Shown here piece after piece: positions 1 to 13,800 of a stretch of 64,000 nucleotides of DNA (the stretch's first letter is position 1; each line of letters starts with the position of its first letter). The notes beneath the pieces are model-generated. The model made no database searches, was not told the origin of the DNA, and saw only the letters and a list, made by a program, of their open reading frames with translations. The position numbers and the translations under genes are program-made. The stretch is from Porodaedalea pini (taxonomy: Eukaryota > Basidiomycota > Agaricomycetes > Hymenochaetales > Hymenochaetaceae), in the NCBI GenBank assembly GCA_002794775.1, contig NBAY01000007.1, forward strand, positions 248,001-312,000, written 5' to 3'.

Positions 1-93
1 ACGACGCGTTTCGTTTTTCTCCTCAGGACCAAGATTCCGCGCACTTTCATCCTCCCGTCTTCAACACGCCCACACACGTCGCACACGCGCAAA

Positions 94-3000
94 TCAGCGG
101 CGGAGCGCAGACAGCATCTTCGCAAGCGCGTTGATCTGTCCCTTCTGCACCTTCCTCGGCGTCCCGTCCGCCCGCTCCTCGCCCTCCTCGCCCTCGCTGC
201 TGTGTCTATGCAGCGAGGTCGAGCTCCGCCCCGCGTCGAGTCGTTGTGAGAGCGGCGACTTCGTCGGGGGCTGCTTGGAAGACATGGCGTAGCCTGGACG
301 CTCGTTGATCGTGGGCAAATCCTTCGGCTTGCGCACGCGTTGTTTGCGGGGCGTTGCAGGTGGCATACCAAAGATGTCGCCAGACGGATTGGGGTGCAGT
401 TGCCGGGGAAGCTCGTCGAGGGCCCATGGCACCCCCGTCATGACTGTAATTTAAAATAAAATAAAAATAAGTTGAAATCCTGAATAACCGATGCAAGAAA
501 TAAAAAGAAATAGAAAAACGCACTTTTGACGTTGGGCGGGGGCATACCGCTGAGACTCGACTTGTCCGAATTGCGCGACGCAAGCGACGGCGGTCCACCA
601 CCATGATAATGCGCCGGCTTGCGCTCCGCACTCGCAAGGCTCGCATTCGACGCGTTCCCGTGGCGCCAGTTGCCGCTCCCGCCGCTCATGCTCGTCGCGA
701 CCGTCGACACGCTGCGCACGCTTCCATTGCTATACCGCGTAAACCCGCTCGTCGCCGAGCTCGTCGTCAGCGTCGAGTGGCGCCAGTTGCTCGACACACT
801 CGAGTGCGAGACCGACGAGGACGACGCGGAGGACGGGAGCGTCGTCTGAATCCCCGAGCGGCCCGTGCGCGTGCTGTTCGGCGACACGTTCCGCTCGCGC
901 TCTGTGTTTGCCCACCGGTCCGTGCTGACCGTCGTCGTCGCCGGGCTCCACGTCTGCTGGTTGCCAGCGGGCCGCCGACCACGCGACCACGGCTCGTTCG
1001 GGTTCGCCATCGACGACGCCGGCTGCGCAAACTGCGACTGTCCAGAGCCAGAGCCAGAGCCCTTGCCCGATCCTGCAGAACCGTCCGCGTCCAAGCTCAT
1101 GAGCACGTCCGCCACGCGACTCGCAGTAGATGAAGAGGACGCACCGTGCTGCGCAGACTTGCGCTGCCGCGCATCGGCGCCGTCGTCGCCATCTGCGGTG
1201 ATATCGATCACCTCAGCCTGCGTAGGGGCAGCGATGCCCTGCTCTGTGCCGCGCTCGAGCCTTTCCCAAAGCTCAGCTTCCACTTCGACGTCTTCTTCGC
1301 GATCGCAGGCGGCGCCGAGGCCGCGGGTGCGGGTGCACTCGTGGGCGTAGTAGCTGCTGTTAGCGCGTTCCCAGCGCCAGATTGGGCCTCCGCCGCAGAA
1401 GCCTTGACCGAAGCGGAAGACGATGAAGCCTGCGAGCGCCGCGCTGCCGAGCCTGCTGAACTCGTCCTGGCAGACGACGCGAACGAGACGGGGAACATCG
1501 CGCCCGGCGTGGGTCCACCGGCAGCGGCTAGTGCAAGCACAGCAGCAGGTGACGCCTGCGGCGTAGATACCCGTACAGGAGAAGGCGACGCATCCCTCGT
1601 CCCCATGCTCGTGCTCGATATAGCGCGCATGGGAACCGGGACGGCAGCGGAGACGGGACTAGCATTGGAGTTGAGATTAGAATTGAAGTTCGACGCGGAG
1701 ACGGAATGGGCGACGGGGGCGGAGGCGGCCTGCGAAGACGAGAGCGAATGAAGCTGCGCCGAGTGGGAATGAGAAAGCGCTTGAGGATGAGGATGGGAAT
1801 GCGAAAACGAAGACGGCTGGAGGTGCGAATACGAGTGCGCATGCACCAGCGCCGGCGGCTGTCCGCGCGGGTTCCTCGTGCGACTCAGCTCGCGCGCAAG
1901 CGCCTCCGACGCGCTCGCAAGCGAGTCGAGCGTATCGCTCGGCTGCATCGGCGTCTGCGTCTGCGTCTGCGGGAGTGACTGAGACAACGGCGTCGTCGTG
2001 GTCGGACTCGGGAGCCCCTGCTGCGTCTGTTTCTGAAGCTGCTCCTGCATGTGCTGCACCTGTCTCGCAAGCTCGTTCTGTTGCTGCTGCAGCCGCGCAA
2101 TCTCCATCTGCTGCTGCTGGATGATCTGGCCCTTCCCGCGGCGCGCTCCGCGTTTCCGCCGACGCGCCATCGACGTGCTGCGCGACATCGAGTTGTCGTC
2201 TTCCCCGTCCTGTTCCTGTTCCTGGTCTTGCTCCTCCATCTCGCGATACCGCTCGTGCCCATGCTCATTCTCGTTCTCCTCCAAAATACCACGATACTGC
2301 TCGCCATCGCGCCCATCCTCGCACTCAGGCCGAACACCCAGCTCAAGACCCAACGACCCACCCGACACATCGCCTTCGCCCTCATCAAACACCGTCGGCA
2401 GCTCGCCCACACCCAGCATCGGCGCAGACGGCTCGCAGCTACTCGGCGCCCGACTCCGCGGGCCCGCACTGCCCAACGCGCGACCCCTCAACAGCGGCGT
2501 CGCTGCACGCGAACCCGCCGTGCTCCCCGCGCCCACGCCCAATCCTGACAGACCCAAGTGCGGCGCGGGCTCCGCCGAGAAGCTCTGCTGCCGACTCGCA
2601 GGCCGTCGGCTCTGCGGGACACTCGAGAGCGCGTACCCGACGCTTGCGTTCGAGAGCCCGCGTCGGTGGCGCCATGCCGGGCTGCTCGACCCCGCAGCCG
2701 CAGCCGCCGCCTCCTGCTGCGCGAGCACCGCCGCGAGCGACTGTGCAAGGAGTGCGGAGGACGGGCTCGTTGGCGACACCGCCGCCGCTTCTTCCTTCTC
2801 GGCGTCCTTCGAGGACGACGAAGCCGGAGCGGGGAACGCAAGGCTCGATACTGCGGGGTCCGTCAGCGCCGGCGGGACGCCCACCGGCTCCTCGCTCGCC
2901 ATGAGTCGAGGGAGCTCTCGCGCCCATCGTCCAAGCGAGCGCGCATCTATACGCCGACCTGCGCTGTCTGACGGGTCGTCCGACGGCAGGACGCAGAAGA

Positions 3001-5187
3001 CGCGCCGGCAGAGGAAGGACGCGACGGCGGGGACCATGCCCGCGAATCGCTGCATGAAGAAGAGCTCGGGCGCGGCGAGGAAGGCGGAAAAGGAGGGACA
3101 GACGCCCTGCGTTGTGTCCGTCCACGGATTTATGTGGTACAGCCTGTATGCGTCATCCAGTAGTTAGCATCCCGTCATTGAAAAAGCAAGAGAGAGACAC
3201 GGACATGTTGATCAACACGATCCCTAAACTCCATACATCCGCCGCGCGGGGTGCGTACGTTGGTGCGCAGTTGTTCCGGCACTCGTAGCTCATGTACGGC
3301 GCACTCCCGCAGTCCATGTCGCTGCTCGCAGCGTCGCGCGTGCTCAGCCCAAAGTCCGTAAGCTTCACCACCACCACACGGCGCTCGCCATCTTCGTCCC
3401 AGCCATCCGTGACGATGAAATTTTCCGGCTTAATGTCCCGATGGTAAACGCCAACGTCATGGCACACAGCAACTGCTTCGCACATCTTTAAAACCCACAA
3501 ACCCATAATCATCAATACACTCCATCCATTACAGTTAAGAAAAAAGCAAAGGACGCACCTGCGCAAACATACTCGCAATTAGCCTCAGCCGCCTCCTACC
3601 AAGGAGCTGCTTCTCATTGAGCGTCGACAGCAAGCTTGGCGTCGGCGGCGTCCGCGTCGTGTTCATCGTCCCAACCGTGTTCACTGACAGCACGCTCGTG
3701 TTTGCCTTGTGCCTGCTACCCGCGCTCCCGCCCTCGCTCTCACTGCTCGCGGCACCAGAGGACGGCGGTTCGGGCTCGTAGTGATCGCGAGCCTGCTCGA
3801 GGAAGTAGTACAGGTCCTCGCCCGGCACGAACTCGAGCACAAGTAATAGGAAGCTCGGCGTCTCGAGCGCGCGGTGCAGGGTGACGATGTTCGGATGCGT
3901 CGGGAGGGATTGGTGGATGTTCGCCTGAATTTCGTTTCAATCTTTTCGCTCTAAAATGTAAGGAGTTACGCACCTCGACCAACTGCGCCTCAAGCGCTTC
4001 CTCGTCCATGCCAGCCTTGCTGAGCACCTTCACCGCATACTCTTTCCCATGATACACCTTTTCATGTCCGTCTTCACTCACATCGATGGTCCCCTTCTTC
4101 CTCCACATCCCATCGAGCTCCAATCCGTCCATATCCATATCCGATGAATCCCAGAACCCCAAATCATCGACCTTGTCACCATAATGTCCAGAGGTGGAAT
4201 CGGCGTCAGAGTGTTGCTCGTCCAGCCCGTCGAGCATACCTAGCGGTGGACGTCCCAGCACCTCACGCACAAGGTACACGACCGCGTAGCTGCCCGCACC
4301 CAACCGACGTACGACCTCGAGCTCCGTCGCAGGCTCCTCCTTCCCCTCTTCGCTGAGCACTCGCCGGAGGACCTCGCCCTGGAGGGTCAGCCCCGCACCG
4401 ACACGATCGCCCGGTGCAAAGACGTCCTCGCGCACGGAGCTGTCGCTGCCGCGTGACGCGGGCGACGAGGGACCCGACGGCGACTTCGGCGACGACCCAG
4501 ACGACGTCGAGGCGGAGAACTGCCGTGCGTGCGTGGGGCGCGCCATCCTGTACTCGAATTCGTCCTTCTTGGACCGGTGGTGTGCCAAGGGCGACGCGGT
4601 GCCGATGTTGATGACGGGCGAGCGCACGTGCACGGGTGCGGGCGGAGACGCGATGGTGATCGGCAACGTCTGCGTCTGCGACTGCGACTGCGTGGAAGGC
4701 GTGCAGGAGGCAACGAGGGCAGCGTAGGCGAGGGGAGGCCGCTGGAGAGGGGCGAGGGCGTCGCGCATGCGGACGCGGTCGCGCGCGGCATCGCAAGGCG
4801 CAAGGGTGGCTGGGCGGCCAGCGGAGACGGCGAGGGGCTCGGCGCGGGCGTCGGAAACGTCTGCGGGACGGACGACGGGAGGTGCGTCGCGGTCGCCGAT
4901 GCGGCTGCACCCGCCGTCAGCGGGCGCGCGGGCAACGCATGTGCGCGAGCGAGGGGCCTGCTGCCGGTCGCGCGGGAGAAGCTCGCGGGGGCGGCTGCTG
5001 CTGCTGTCGCTGGGCGCGCGGCTGCATGCGCGTGGATGGTGTTGCTCGGCGTAGGCGGGGCGCTGAGCGCGGGTGTTTTGTACGTGTACGTGTCCTTGTC
5101 CTTGTCCTTCTTCTGCTGTTTCTGTCTCTCGTGCTTCGAGGTCGGCGAGGGGAGCGGGAGTCCGTGGCGGCGGGCGGTCGTGAACAT
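94..5187 (-). CDS. Ser/Thr protein kinase, RAN1/KSP1-like
   Basis: Predicted cytosolic or nuclear protein kinase. The glycine loop (LGAGSYAVVYLVRE), catalytic Lys (EYAVKVLSK), catalytic loop (HRDIKPEN), DFG (LTDFGLST) and activation segment (CGSAPYMSYECRN) are read across three exons between about 4300 and 3190. Joining at the intron before 3150 gives INMLYHINPW, as expected for the family. A long Ser/Pro/Gln-rich tail follows, with a conserved KWKLSFGK block near 1290 and the end NALAKMLSALRR at 94. An intron at about 440-524 gives NVKIMTGVPW. The start at 5187 (MFTTARRHG) fits basidiomycete relatives. Two frame changes have no usable intron: one at a C-run (plus-strand G run 4834-4837) and one at plus-strand G run 1225-1228. 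One extra base in each restores a plausible reading. If those are real mutations, translation could start at 4768 and end early. RAN1/KSP1 kinases act in nutrient and meiosis signalling; the exact role here is inference. Confidence 0.85.
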
Positions 5188-8100
5188 CGAGCGCGGGGCT
5201 CAGTGGAGGGGGAGACGGGGGAGATGCAACGTGGCCTCACTGACTCCGGATCCGTTGCACTGATGCAATGTTGAAGAGCGACGCTCTGGGCGAACGCAAC
5301 GACGCAGACCCAACCAGCCGCAAGCGACTATAAGGACAGAAAGGAGGAGAAAGGTAGAGAAAACAGGGCTGCTCGACGTCCTCGTAGGGGAGTTGAAAAG
5401 AGGTAGTAGGTACGAAGGAGAGAGTCAGTGGCGGGGCAGACGGGACGATGGGGTGATATCGTATCGACTGCTCGTCGTCGTCGTGGATGTGCACTGTGGC
5501 AGCGACGAGGTACGACTGCAACTGCTGCAACTTCGTGGTGGGAGGAGGAGAGGAGGAGGGAGGAGGATGAGGACGGCGCTTGGGAGGATAGAGCGAAGAT
5601 GGCAAGGCGCAGAAGCTATCAAAGTGCAATCCACATGGACACTGACGACCCTTTCTCAGGCTCACTCGTCCCACCTGTCCTCCCGGTTGGCTATTATTTA
5701 TTTTATTCTACTCGACGCTGCTCGTTGCGTAGTGCTGCCGACCAGTAGCCACGCTTGAGGGCGGTCGAGAAATCCAAGGAAAGAGAGAGGAAATACGAGT
5801 CTCGGATGGAACGCATGGATTGTTATCCGAAAGAGGAAGTGGGCCATGCTGCACTCGTGCGCGTGTAGATGATCCAACGATGCTCTGTAGCCGTCCCCGT
5901 CCCCGTTGCCACACTAATCGAAGGGAACATTCGCCGCGATTCCACACGTGTTGTTTTCGCTACGGGATTCTCGCGCGATCCAATACTCTTGACTCGTGAG
6001 AATGGACGGAGCACGCACCGCACACGACGCCTAGACCGCGGCCATCTGACGTGTCCGTTCCCCCATCCGCAGCATTTTTACGCAATCCATGTTCCATACG
6101 CACACCATCACGCGCTCGCGCTCGGTCCCGAGAACTCGTTCGTCATCAACCCTCACTCTCCAAGGAGCAACGCCATTAAATTCATACGCCGTCCATCAAT
6201 CGAGGCGACCGGCTGTAGGGAACACCCATCCCGCATAATAAAAAAGAACGCACCGAAGTAACGCCAAGTCTGGCTCATCGCTCGTCGCAGAGTCCCTGGC
6301 TGAGTTTGGCAATCTCGGTAGCTTGCTGCTCGAGAATCTCCGCAGTAGAGCCTCGGGTAGTGAATGTATTGCAACCCCAACATCCGACGTCGTCAGACTC
6401 AGACTCTAAGCTATAATATAAATGAAATCAGATTTTAGAGAAAAAAGATCACGTCGAAAGGACTCCCGAGTCTGCACAGTACAGTATCCTGAGTCTCACA
6501 CTGCTTTCTTCCTCTCTTTCTCTCAAATGCCATCTCCCACCGTGGATTTGACTGACTGAATACACACAATAGTGCGTGTACTTCCGCTGCGTCTTCGACG
6601 ACGTAAACCAGTTCCACCCCCATCTCCAACCAGCCAGCAAGTAAATCGCGATTCGCGGCGTCAGTGCTTCACTACGGCATACACTACTCGTCTTGTCCCC
6701 AGCGAAGCCGGTGCAACTTTTGCGTCGAATCAAGTTGCCTTCCAGCGCTCCGGGTCTATCTGCTGTGCACAACGAGCTGCATATCTTCAAGCTATCGAGG
6801 ATCGTGTAACAAATGGCGACCTTTGCTGTATTAACTAACATTTACTCTAGCTCTAGCCCGCGCCATGGCGTGCGTCGGTATATTGTGCATCTATCGAGAT
6901 AATGGGGTGTAACAAATAAACAATTTGGGGGGCCTTCTCCTCATGACTCATGACTCTGAAAGGCCTTGGATACATACTCACCGGTACACGATGCATACGG
7001 CAGCCTGCCCTTCGTGGAGTCCACTCACACTGGCACAGGCGCGCGGTGGATGGATGAAACAGGCCTATGTAGTACGGGTCGTGCTCCGAGTCGTAATCAG
7101 TTTAGACTCGAGCAGCGCGATGATAAATTTGAGAGGTCCAAGCTCGCAATCGTCGTCGTCGTCTGCAGTGCATTTCTATGCCGCTATGCTTTATGCGTCC
7201 CCTCAAGTCATAAGTTCTCTAACATTATCATACATTATCAGAGATTTTGTTTCTGCAGAGGGCACAACGCACGACGCACCTTGTACGGCTCCGCACTCCG
7301 GATCCACAGCGTTCATTCTCGCAGGAAGGCAGTATGTAGTACTAGCACTGTGATCCTGAAGTTTTTTTTGTGTGTGTGTGTGTCTTTCTATTGGTCTCTA
7401 TGCAGAAAAAAACCAAGTCAAATGAGCAGCTGTATGCGAAACCAGTCACTTGTGCGATTGGAGAGGTGCGAGAGGCCTTTCAACTTCAAGGACGATTTTG
7501 GCCTTCAGAGAATTATTTCCCTGGGCCTTGCTGGCCTGAGCGGTGTAAAAGAGCCAGTTGTCCGTATGACTCTGATGAGATTCAAGCTACTGCCCCTTCC
7601 AAGTTCCGGACTCTTCTCTATAACAACCTAGGCCGCGAGCCGCAAGCCTTTGAAAAAGGCAGTGAGTACATATGACCTAGGGCCTGACTGAAGATTCTTC
7701 CTCGATGAAAACCCAGATTTTATCAGACCCCTTGATTTTCTTCTGTAGAACATCTTGGTCCGCATGTTCTTGTTAGTCTTCAGCAATGACACCCAAGCGG
7801 ATTCTCCAGAAGGTGCCTTGAACCGAGAAAAGCAGGAGACGCATGAATTTCTCTCGCGAACGCACCTTTCCAAACTTTACCCGGAATACAGAATCAGGCG
7901 GCCCTGAACTGGCTGTAGCGTAGGGAATGCTTGGAGTGCAAAGTTCAACGGCTCAGCAAGGAGATGCAATGGTTAGATGAGCTTCCTGATTTTTTGATTT
8001 TTTTTTTTTGATTTTTGATTGGCCCTAGGGTATTTAAGAGCTAGAGGCGTCATTGGCGGCTCCTAGCTAACCAGACGTCCGAGAGGCAGTTCATATTACC

Positions 8101-9032
8101 TCCCACGACGCACTTCTATGGACGCAAGCGGCCTTGGTAGCGTCGTTGTGGTTCCGCAGACCATGATAGAGGGCTGAGACCACAGTGCGCGGTTTGCATG
8201 CGTCATTATCGCCAGAGATTGATCAAGTGCCTCTGTCCATGCTGGGCATAAACTCAGGAAAGTACCCTCCGGCGATGAAACTGGTCGGTTAGGCGTTGAC
8301 GCAGAAAGAGTTGAAGACGCACAAATGGAGAGAAGGGTTAGAAAGCAATTGGTCGGTAGCCCTCATAACACCCAATGACGCGTGCGGTTGTTCGTGTGGA
8401 CATAAGGCTATGGCACAGCTATATGGCATCTTCACTTCTGATTTATTCGATGGCGAAGAGATTTTCTTGCGTTGCAAATGGCCCCCGGCCTGACTTCGTG
8501 CTAGAAATGGTAGTTCGAAGACATAGGCAACCCAGGGTCTATTGTAGGTCGAGCGAGAAATCAAGTTTGTCCCTTGAGGTGTCACTAAATGTCAAATAAA
8601 GAACTTCACTTACCTTGGGTCCTGCGGATAGAGTAGAAACTGTCTGTACTCTTGAGACCTTCACGGGTCCGGGATGCGTAAAAGTCGTCCAAGCCAGAAT
8701 TTCACCGAATGGCGCAGAAGGCGAATACACTACGTAGTATTGTCATCTATTCGTCATAAGAAACATCTTGGAAGGAAACCAAAATTAATGCGGCTGACCT
8801 TGAGACTTCAAGTTTGTCCTATTCATTAGGTGGTGATGAATCCTGGTATTACTAATATTCCTGCATTTTCTACTGCAACTACATGTTTAGGGCAATTGTT
8901 GAGCAAACGGTCTGTCGTATTTTGCGTCAGATAGAGATATATGAAGGCGCTTACTTAGAAAAGCAATGAACCTGGCAAGGCGACATCAATGTCTTGAAGT
9001 GGACTCCAGAACGTTCTGCAGTGCATCAATCC
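5188..9032. other. Gene-poor interval
   Basis: No convincing gene in about 3.8 kb. Open frames here are short, lack recognisable motifs and are not bounded by good splice signals. A short (GT)n run lies near 7366-7383 and a T-rich run near 7996-8010. The part next to the kinase probably holds its promoter. The frame at 7370-7675 was considered and not recognised. Confidence 0.5.
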
Positions 9033-9040
9033 ATATATAG
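9008..9040 (+). promoter_or_regulatory. Possible heat-shock-element-like palindrome and TATA box
   Basis: The palindrome AGAACGTTCT at 9008-9017 matches two inverted nGAAn units. A TATATAG box lies at 9034-9040, about 65 bases before the ATG of the Bax-inhibitor gene. Two units is fewer than the three usually needed for strong HSF binding, so stress control is only suggested. Confidence 0.35.
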
Positions 9041-9102
9041 TCGCCCGAGTCACGGCGCTAACCGCCTCCGTTGCATCATTTCTGTTTCTAACCTCGACGA
9101 CC

Positions 9103-10416
9103 ATGAGCAACTACACGGCGCCGCCGCCTTCGTATCAGCCAAACAAGAGCTATTCGTCGACCGACGAGGCCGCACAACCGTTGCTGCACAGCCCGCATGC
9201 AGGCCCGAGCTCTGGCGCTGGTGCAATTTATGACCAGCCCGACGGCAACCTCCCTGATGATTTCAAGGTGAGTTCTCCCGCACTTTGCTGTGGCGGCCAG
9301 TAATTTTAACCAGCTTTGTCGTCTCAGTATGGTGTCAGCGTATCGGAAAGCTCGCCAGAAATTAGGAATGCGTTCGTGAGGAAGATATACAGTATACTTT
9401 GTGCGTGTCTTAAACGTGTCGTTACTGCGCTTGATGATCAATTTGCTGACTGAGCGTTTTAGTCTGCCAAATAGTGAGCTCTTTCTGACTTGAAGACATT
9501 CTGGTGATAGTGCTCAAGGACTGATTTTCTTATTCCGAAGTTGGCGACGTGCATTGTTGGAGGGGGCATCTCGCAGTCCAGTTCGGCGATCTTATGGGTT
9601 CAGTCGCAGTACGTGTATATGCCTCTACAGAGTCCCCCTATCCCGCTTATTGCTAACATGTGTATCTGAAACAGTGTCTGGGCTCTCTATCTCCCTTTGT
9701 TTGGGACTCTCCTCAATCTGGGACTCCTTTATTGGAAGCGTCACAGTGTACCGGCCAACTATATCCTGCTGTCTACCTTCACGCTACTCGAGGCCTTCAC
9801 TCTTGGTGTTATCATGGCATTTTACGACAACGTCATCATCCTTCAGGCTCTGTAGGTTCTATACATGCTCTAAACTCAACGTGATCACTAATCTTAGCAA
9901 CGCAGTTTGATTACACTCGGCGTCTTCATTGGCCTTACGATCTTCACATACCAGTCGAAGTATGACTTCTCGGGCCTGGGTCCTTGGCTGTTTGGAGCAC
10001 TTCTCGCCCTTCGTGCGTATCGTTGGCCATGATAGACATCTTCATCGCTGACTCTTCTGCTATGAATAGTAATGACTGGACTTGTTGGCGTCTTCATCCC
10101 ATTCGGCAAGACGATGGACCTTATTTACGCCATTGGGGGATGCCTCATCTTCAGTGGGTACATCGTCTACGACACGCATATGATCTCGAATAGGCTTTCC
10201 CCGGACGAGTTCATCCTGGGCGCCATCAGTCTATACCTCGAGTAAGTTCCTTATTCCTTATTATAATAATAAGCATGGCATTGACATGATCGTTTCTTTT
10301 CCCAGCTTCATTAATCTTTGTAAGTCGTTGAAACCCTCCTATGTTTTCTTCCGTTCTAATCACTCCTCTCAGTTATCAACATTCTCCGTCTTCTCAACAA
10401 CGTCGAAGACCGGTAA
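9103..10416 (+). CDS. Bax inhibitor-1 / TMBIM family membrane protein
   Basis: Integral membrane protein of the BI-1 (LFG/TMBIM) family, which sits in ER, Golgi or vacuole membranes, leaks Ca2+ and dampens stress-induced death. The protein is built from about eight exons. The Pro/Ser-rich soluble N-terminus (MSNYTAPPPSYQPN) runs to DDFK. It is followed by RKIYSILFCQILATCIV, then WALYLPLFGTLLNLGLLYW, YILLSTFTLLEAFTLGVIM, LLITLGVFIGLTIFTYQSKY and DLIYAIGGCLIFSGYIVYD, giving about seven membrane segments. The family signature DTHMISNRLSPDEFILGAIS is intact. It ends INILRLLNNVEDR at 10416. All junctions keep frame with GT..AG introns. Length, about 275 residues, is typical. Yeast counterpart is BXI1. 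Confidence 0.93.
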
Positions 10417-10871
10417 ACGAGATCGTGCGGATTCACTCGCATAATGGGAGGGAATTTCAGTCTGTTTCACACTGTTGGTATTTGGATAGGTATTGCTATG
10501 CATGCTATTATGTTGTACTGTAAGACTTGAAATTATATTTTATTTTTCGGAGTGTCAGGCGAAAAGACGCAGCAACGTCAAGAAATGCGACATATATTGA
10601 ATCACTTTAATATACAGCAAATACAAGCTATGTAAGTCACTGAGATGACCCAGGAGCCGCAAATAGACGTCCTTCGGAACCAAAATTTGTTTGATCGAGA
10701 CGCGTTCGAGTTGTTTGTTGTTTATTCACTTGACGCGTGTCCGTCACGTGGCTCGTGTATGCGAAATCCCGAGCTAGGCTTGTTCTTGTCCGTGTACTCC
10801 TCGTAGATCGGGGTCGTCCCACTTGTCCGAACTGTCTTGAGCATTGGTTAAGCTCTGTCGCAGCGGACCTA
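10417..10871. other. Intergenic, 3' end of BI-1 gene and 5' region of next gene
   Basis: AT-rich stretch after 10500 without coding signal. An open frame reaches upstream of the next gene's ATG from 10737, but it starts at a GTG. The ATG at 10872 (MDTRFEIPPRLRLNRQ) is the better start. Confidence 0.5.
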
Positions 10872-13800
10872 ATGGATACCCGCTTCGAGATACCTCCCCG
10901 CCTCCGGTTGAACCGCCAAGCATCTTCTTTTGCTGCCACAGTCGACGATAGCAACATCCATGCCACAGTCAACTACGACCGCGATGCTTCCGACGATGGC
11001 GACGACGACGGGAGCACGCCACGTCTAGGGATGTCCAAAATGTCCATCGACTCTTTGGATGGACCGCTGCATTTCAGTGCGCAGGCGCAAGCGCAATCTA
11101 CACCTGCTCCAGGCCGTGAAGCAGCAACACCTGCTGAGCGTCTTCGCGCGGTGCTCAACAAGGCAGGCTCGGCCACACCGACCCCTAGAACCCATTTTAT
11201 AGCGTCTGAAAGGACACCTTCATCTAGCGCATCCCTGTTGGATTCCGATATTGAGTCCGAAGATTTCGAGACGCCGAGAGGCGGAACGAATGGTGTTCCT
11301 GCGACGCCCTATCCGCAAAACAGTGCTACCTCGTCTCCGCCTCAGAGTGTCGCTCGCGCGAGCTTGAAAAGCCTTTTCAGCCATGCCTTGCGCTCCCCAG
11401 GAGGTACGCCAGAAAGGCCGCAGCGGACGCGGAGGGGCAGTATGGACTCGAGCATTGCTGAGGAAAGCCCGATTAAGTGGTCGATGATGAGGGCTGGCGA
11501 GAAGGCGAAGCGACTCAGTCTGAGCGATGACGAGATGGAGAAGATAAGAGCCTCTAGTATGTATCTACTTGTTTATACGTTGATTCTTGTTAATCTTTAC
11601 CGAAAGGATCTGGTTTCGCAGATGGAATATCTGAGAAGTCCTTCAAATCATCACAAGCTGCGACCTATGATCAGCTACGGGAACGGCTTGTAAACTCAAG
11701 CATCGGTGCCGGCACAAGTAAAAGTTCATCTGTTGCTAGTGCGTTTCAGCGTTCGCTATCTGCTCAACGATCCACTGACGATTGGTTGTCATATCAGAGT
11801 CTGATATGACGATCGACGCGGAAGAAGCTACCGAAGTCGAGCAAGAACTCCTCAGCGATCGCGAGGCACCAATCAAGTCAAGCACGCCGCCTGTTCCCTC
11901 GAGCATGTCATTGGGTCAGTCTGCTTCCCAGTTTCCTTCGCAGTTCATGGGATCGAGTACGTCAACCATTTCGTCTTCGTTCAATTGGTTTCTTATTGAT
12001 TAACCAACGTAGATCTCTTGACTGAAAACTCTGATATGCGACGAATGATCCAGGAAGCTCAGGCTGAAACCACGGACTCAGAAGCGCCTGGATCTAATCA
12101 TAGGGATAACAGGACGCCGATCGCGGGACCCTCGTCAAGTACGGCTCGTGATTCTTTTCATTCGATTCAACTTTACTGAACCTCTTATAGATCGTTTGAA
12201 AACCCAGCCCTCTTTTGTTCGAGAGCGGACACCGTCAGGGAATAGCAGCGTGGGATCGCTCAGTCCAACATGTATGTACATTAGCTATACTTTCTTATAC
12301 CTCAGAAAGAAACCTTTTTTTTTCTTCCAGCAGACTCACGACCGACTTCAAGGCAGAGTATGAATGGTTTCGAGGATCAAGGTCGGAAGCGTGAACTTGA
12401 GCGGGGATGGAATCATCCGCTGGGTCCTTTCATGGAGCGACATCGTGCAGAGTCTCCTGGATTATCTCCGACTCATAGTGGAGGCTTTGTCCGCTTGCGC
12501 AAGGCAAGCTTAGGCTCAATATCTGGCTCAGAGAGTAATGATGGCCGCGCGAGCCCTATGTCTTCGGTTAAAAGACAGAGCATTTGTAAGTCGACAGATA
12601 AAATACCGAGAATAACTTGTGACGAAGTATCATTAATCTTTGGTATTAGATCAAGTCAATTCGCTTGGCCATGGCCATCCAAGCTCTAGATACGCAGGAC
12701 TTACCTCGGCCCGATCTCCTTCTCCCTCTCTCAACCAAATTCGCGTAAGTGCCAGGACACGTACGGTAAGCCAGCCGTCGAAGCCCAACAGCCCAAGGAG
12801 CCTGGGAAGTTCTACTAGCTCGAACGGCACACAAAGACCTTTGGATCGATCTCGCACTGTCTCGCTGACTGCTCGCGAGATCTCCCGACCGTCTTCAAGC
12901 CTTGCGCATGGCCGTTCCCTAGGATACGGCCATGACGGCATCCATGAAGCGAAACAGGCGAGCCGGTCTCCGTCTCCGTCCTCGTCAAGGCCGCCTTCAA
13001 GGTCTTCTTCGGCTGCATCTTCTCATGTATCCGAAGACCTTAAAGATCGCGAGCGCCCCCATATTCGGGAACGGAATTGGAACTCACGTCATGCTAAATG
13101 GAACGGCACTGAATCTTCGTCGTTATCATCGGATAGGAGACGGCCAGAGGGTGCAATGACCATTAGAACGCCACCCACGGAGCACCCTCGCCGCGTTGCA
13201 GCACTACATACAACAAGTTCGAGCCCATCTAGCATCCCCAGGCCGTCTGTCAACGGGCGCTTCCATTCTACCAAACATAGCGGCACAGGCAAAGAAAGCG
13301 AAACCGACAACCACAAAACTAGAGACTCGCCCTCGTTAATCTCTCGTACGACAACTACGCTCAATAATGGTAAACACTCCTCTTCAAAAATGGAGCATAA
13401 GACACGTTCACAGCGAGAGCGCAACCCTACTCCCCCGCGTGCCGAGTCTCCTACCCCCTCACTGGAATCTAATGATATCGAGGACTCTGAAGAACATGAT
13501 ACACCGAAGATAGGGCAGCAACGCATTCCAGACTCGCCAACACCGGTCTCCGGATCCAGGCTCAACAGTCGCGTCGGCACTTCCTCGGACTTCTCTTCAC
13601 ACAATGCAAGTAATGCAAATGGCCGTGTGCATGTGTCTGCTACCGTGTCAGCATCAGTACCTGAGAAAGTACGACGACGCAGAGATACCGAGCAAAGGAA
13701 CATACAGCTTCCAAAAGTTAGTGTGTCCTCGGAGCCTATTGACTTCCATGAATCGGATTTGGATTCTTTCCAAGGTAGGTCCTTACTTTATCGGTGTAAA

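Noticed and set aside
1208..1283. Intron to explain the kinase C-terminal frame change
   Set aside because: Candidate GT..AG pairs either remove the conserved KWKLSFGK block or leave an intron of 19 bases.
603..3167. Long plus-strand frames opposite the kinase tail
   Set aside because: They are mirror frames of the GC-rich, low-complexity coding exon and have Arg/Ser-rich nonsense composition.
6966..7631. Open frame of 221 residues
   Set aside because: Composition is irregular, no motif is recognised, and it overlaps other equally long frames. No splice context supports it.
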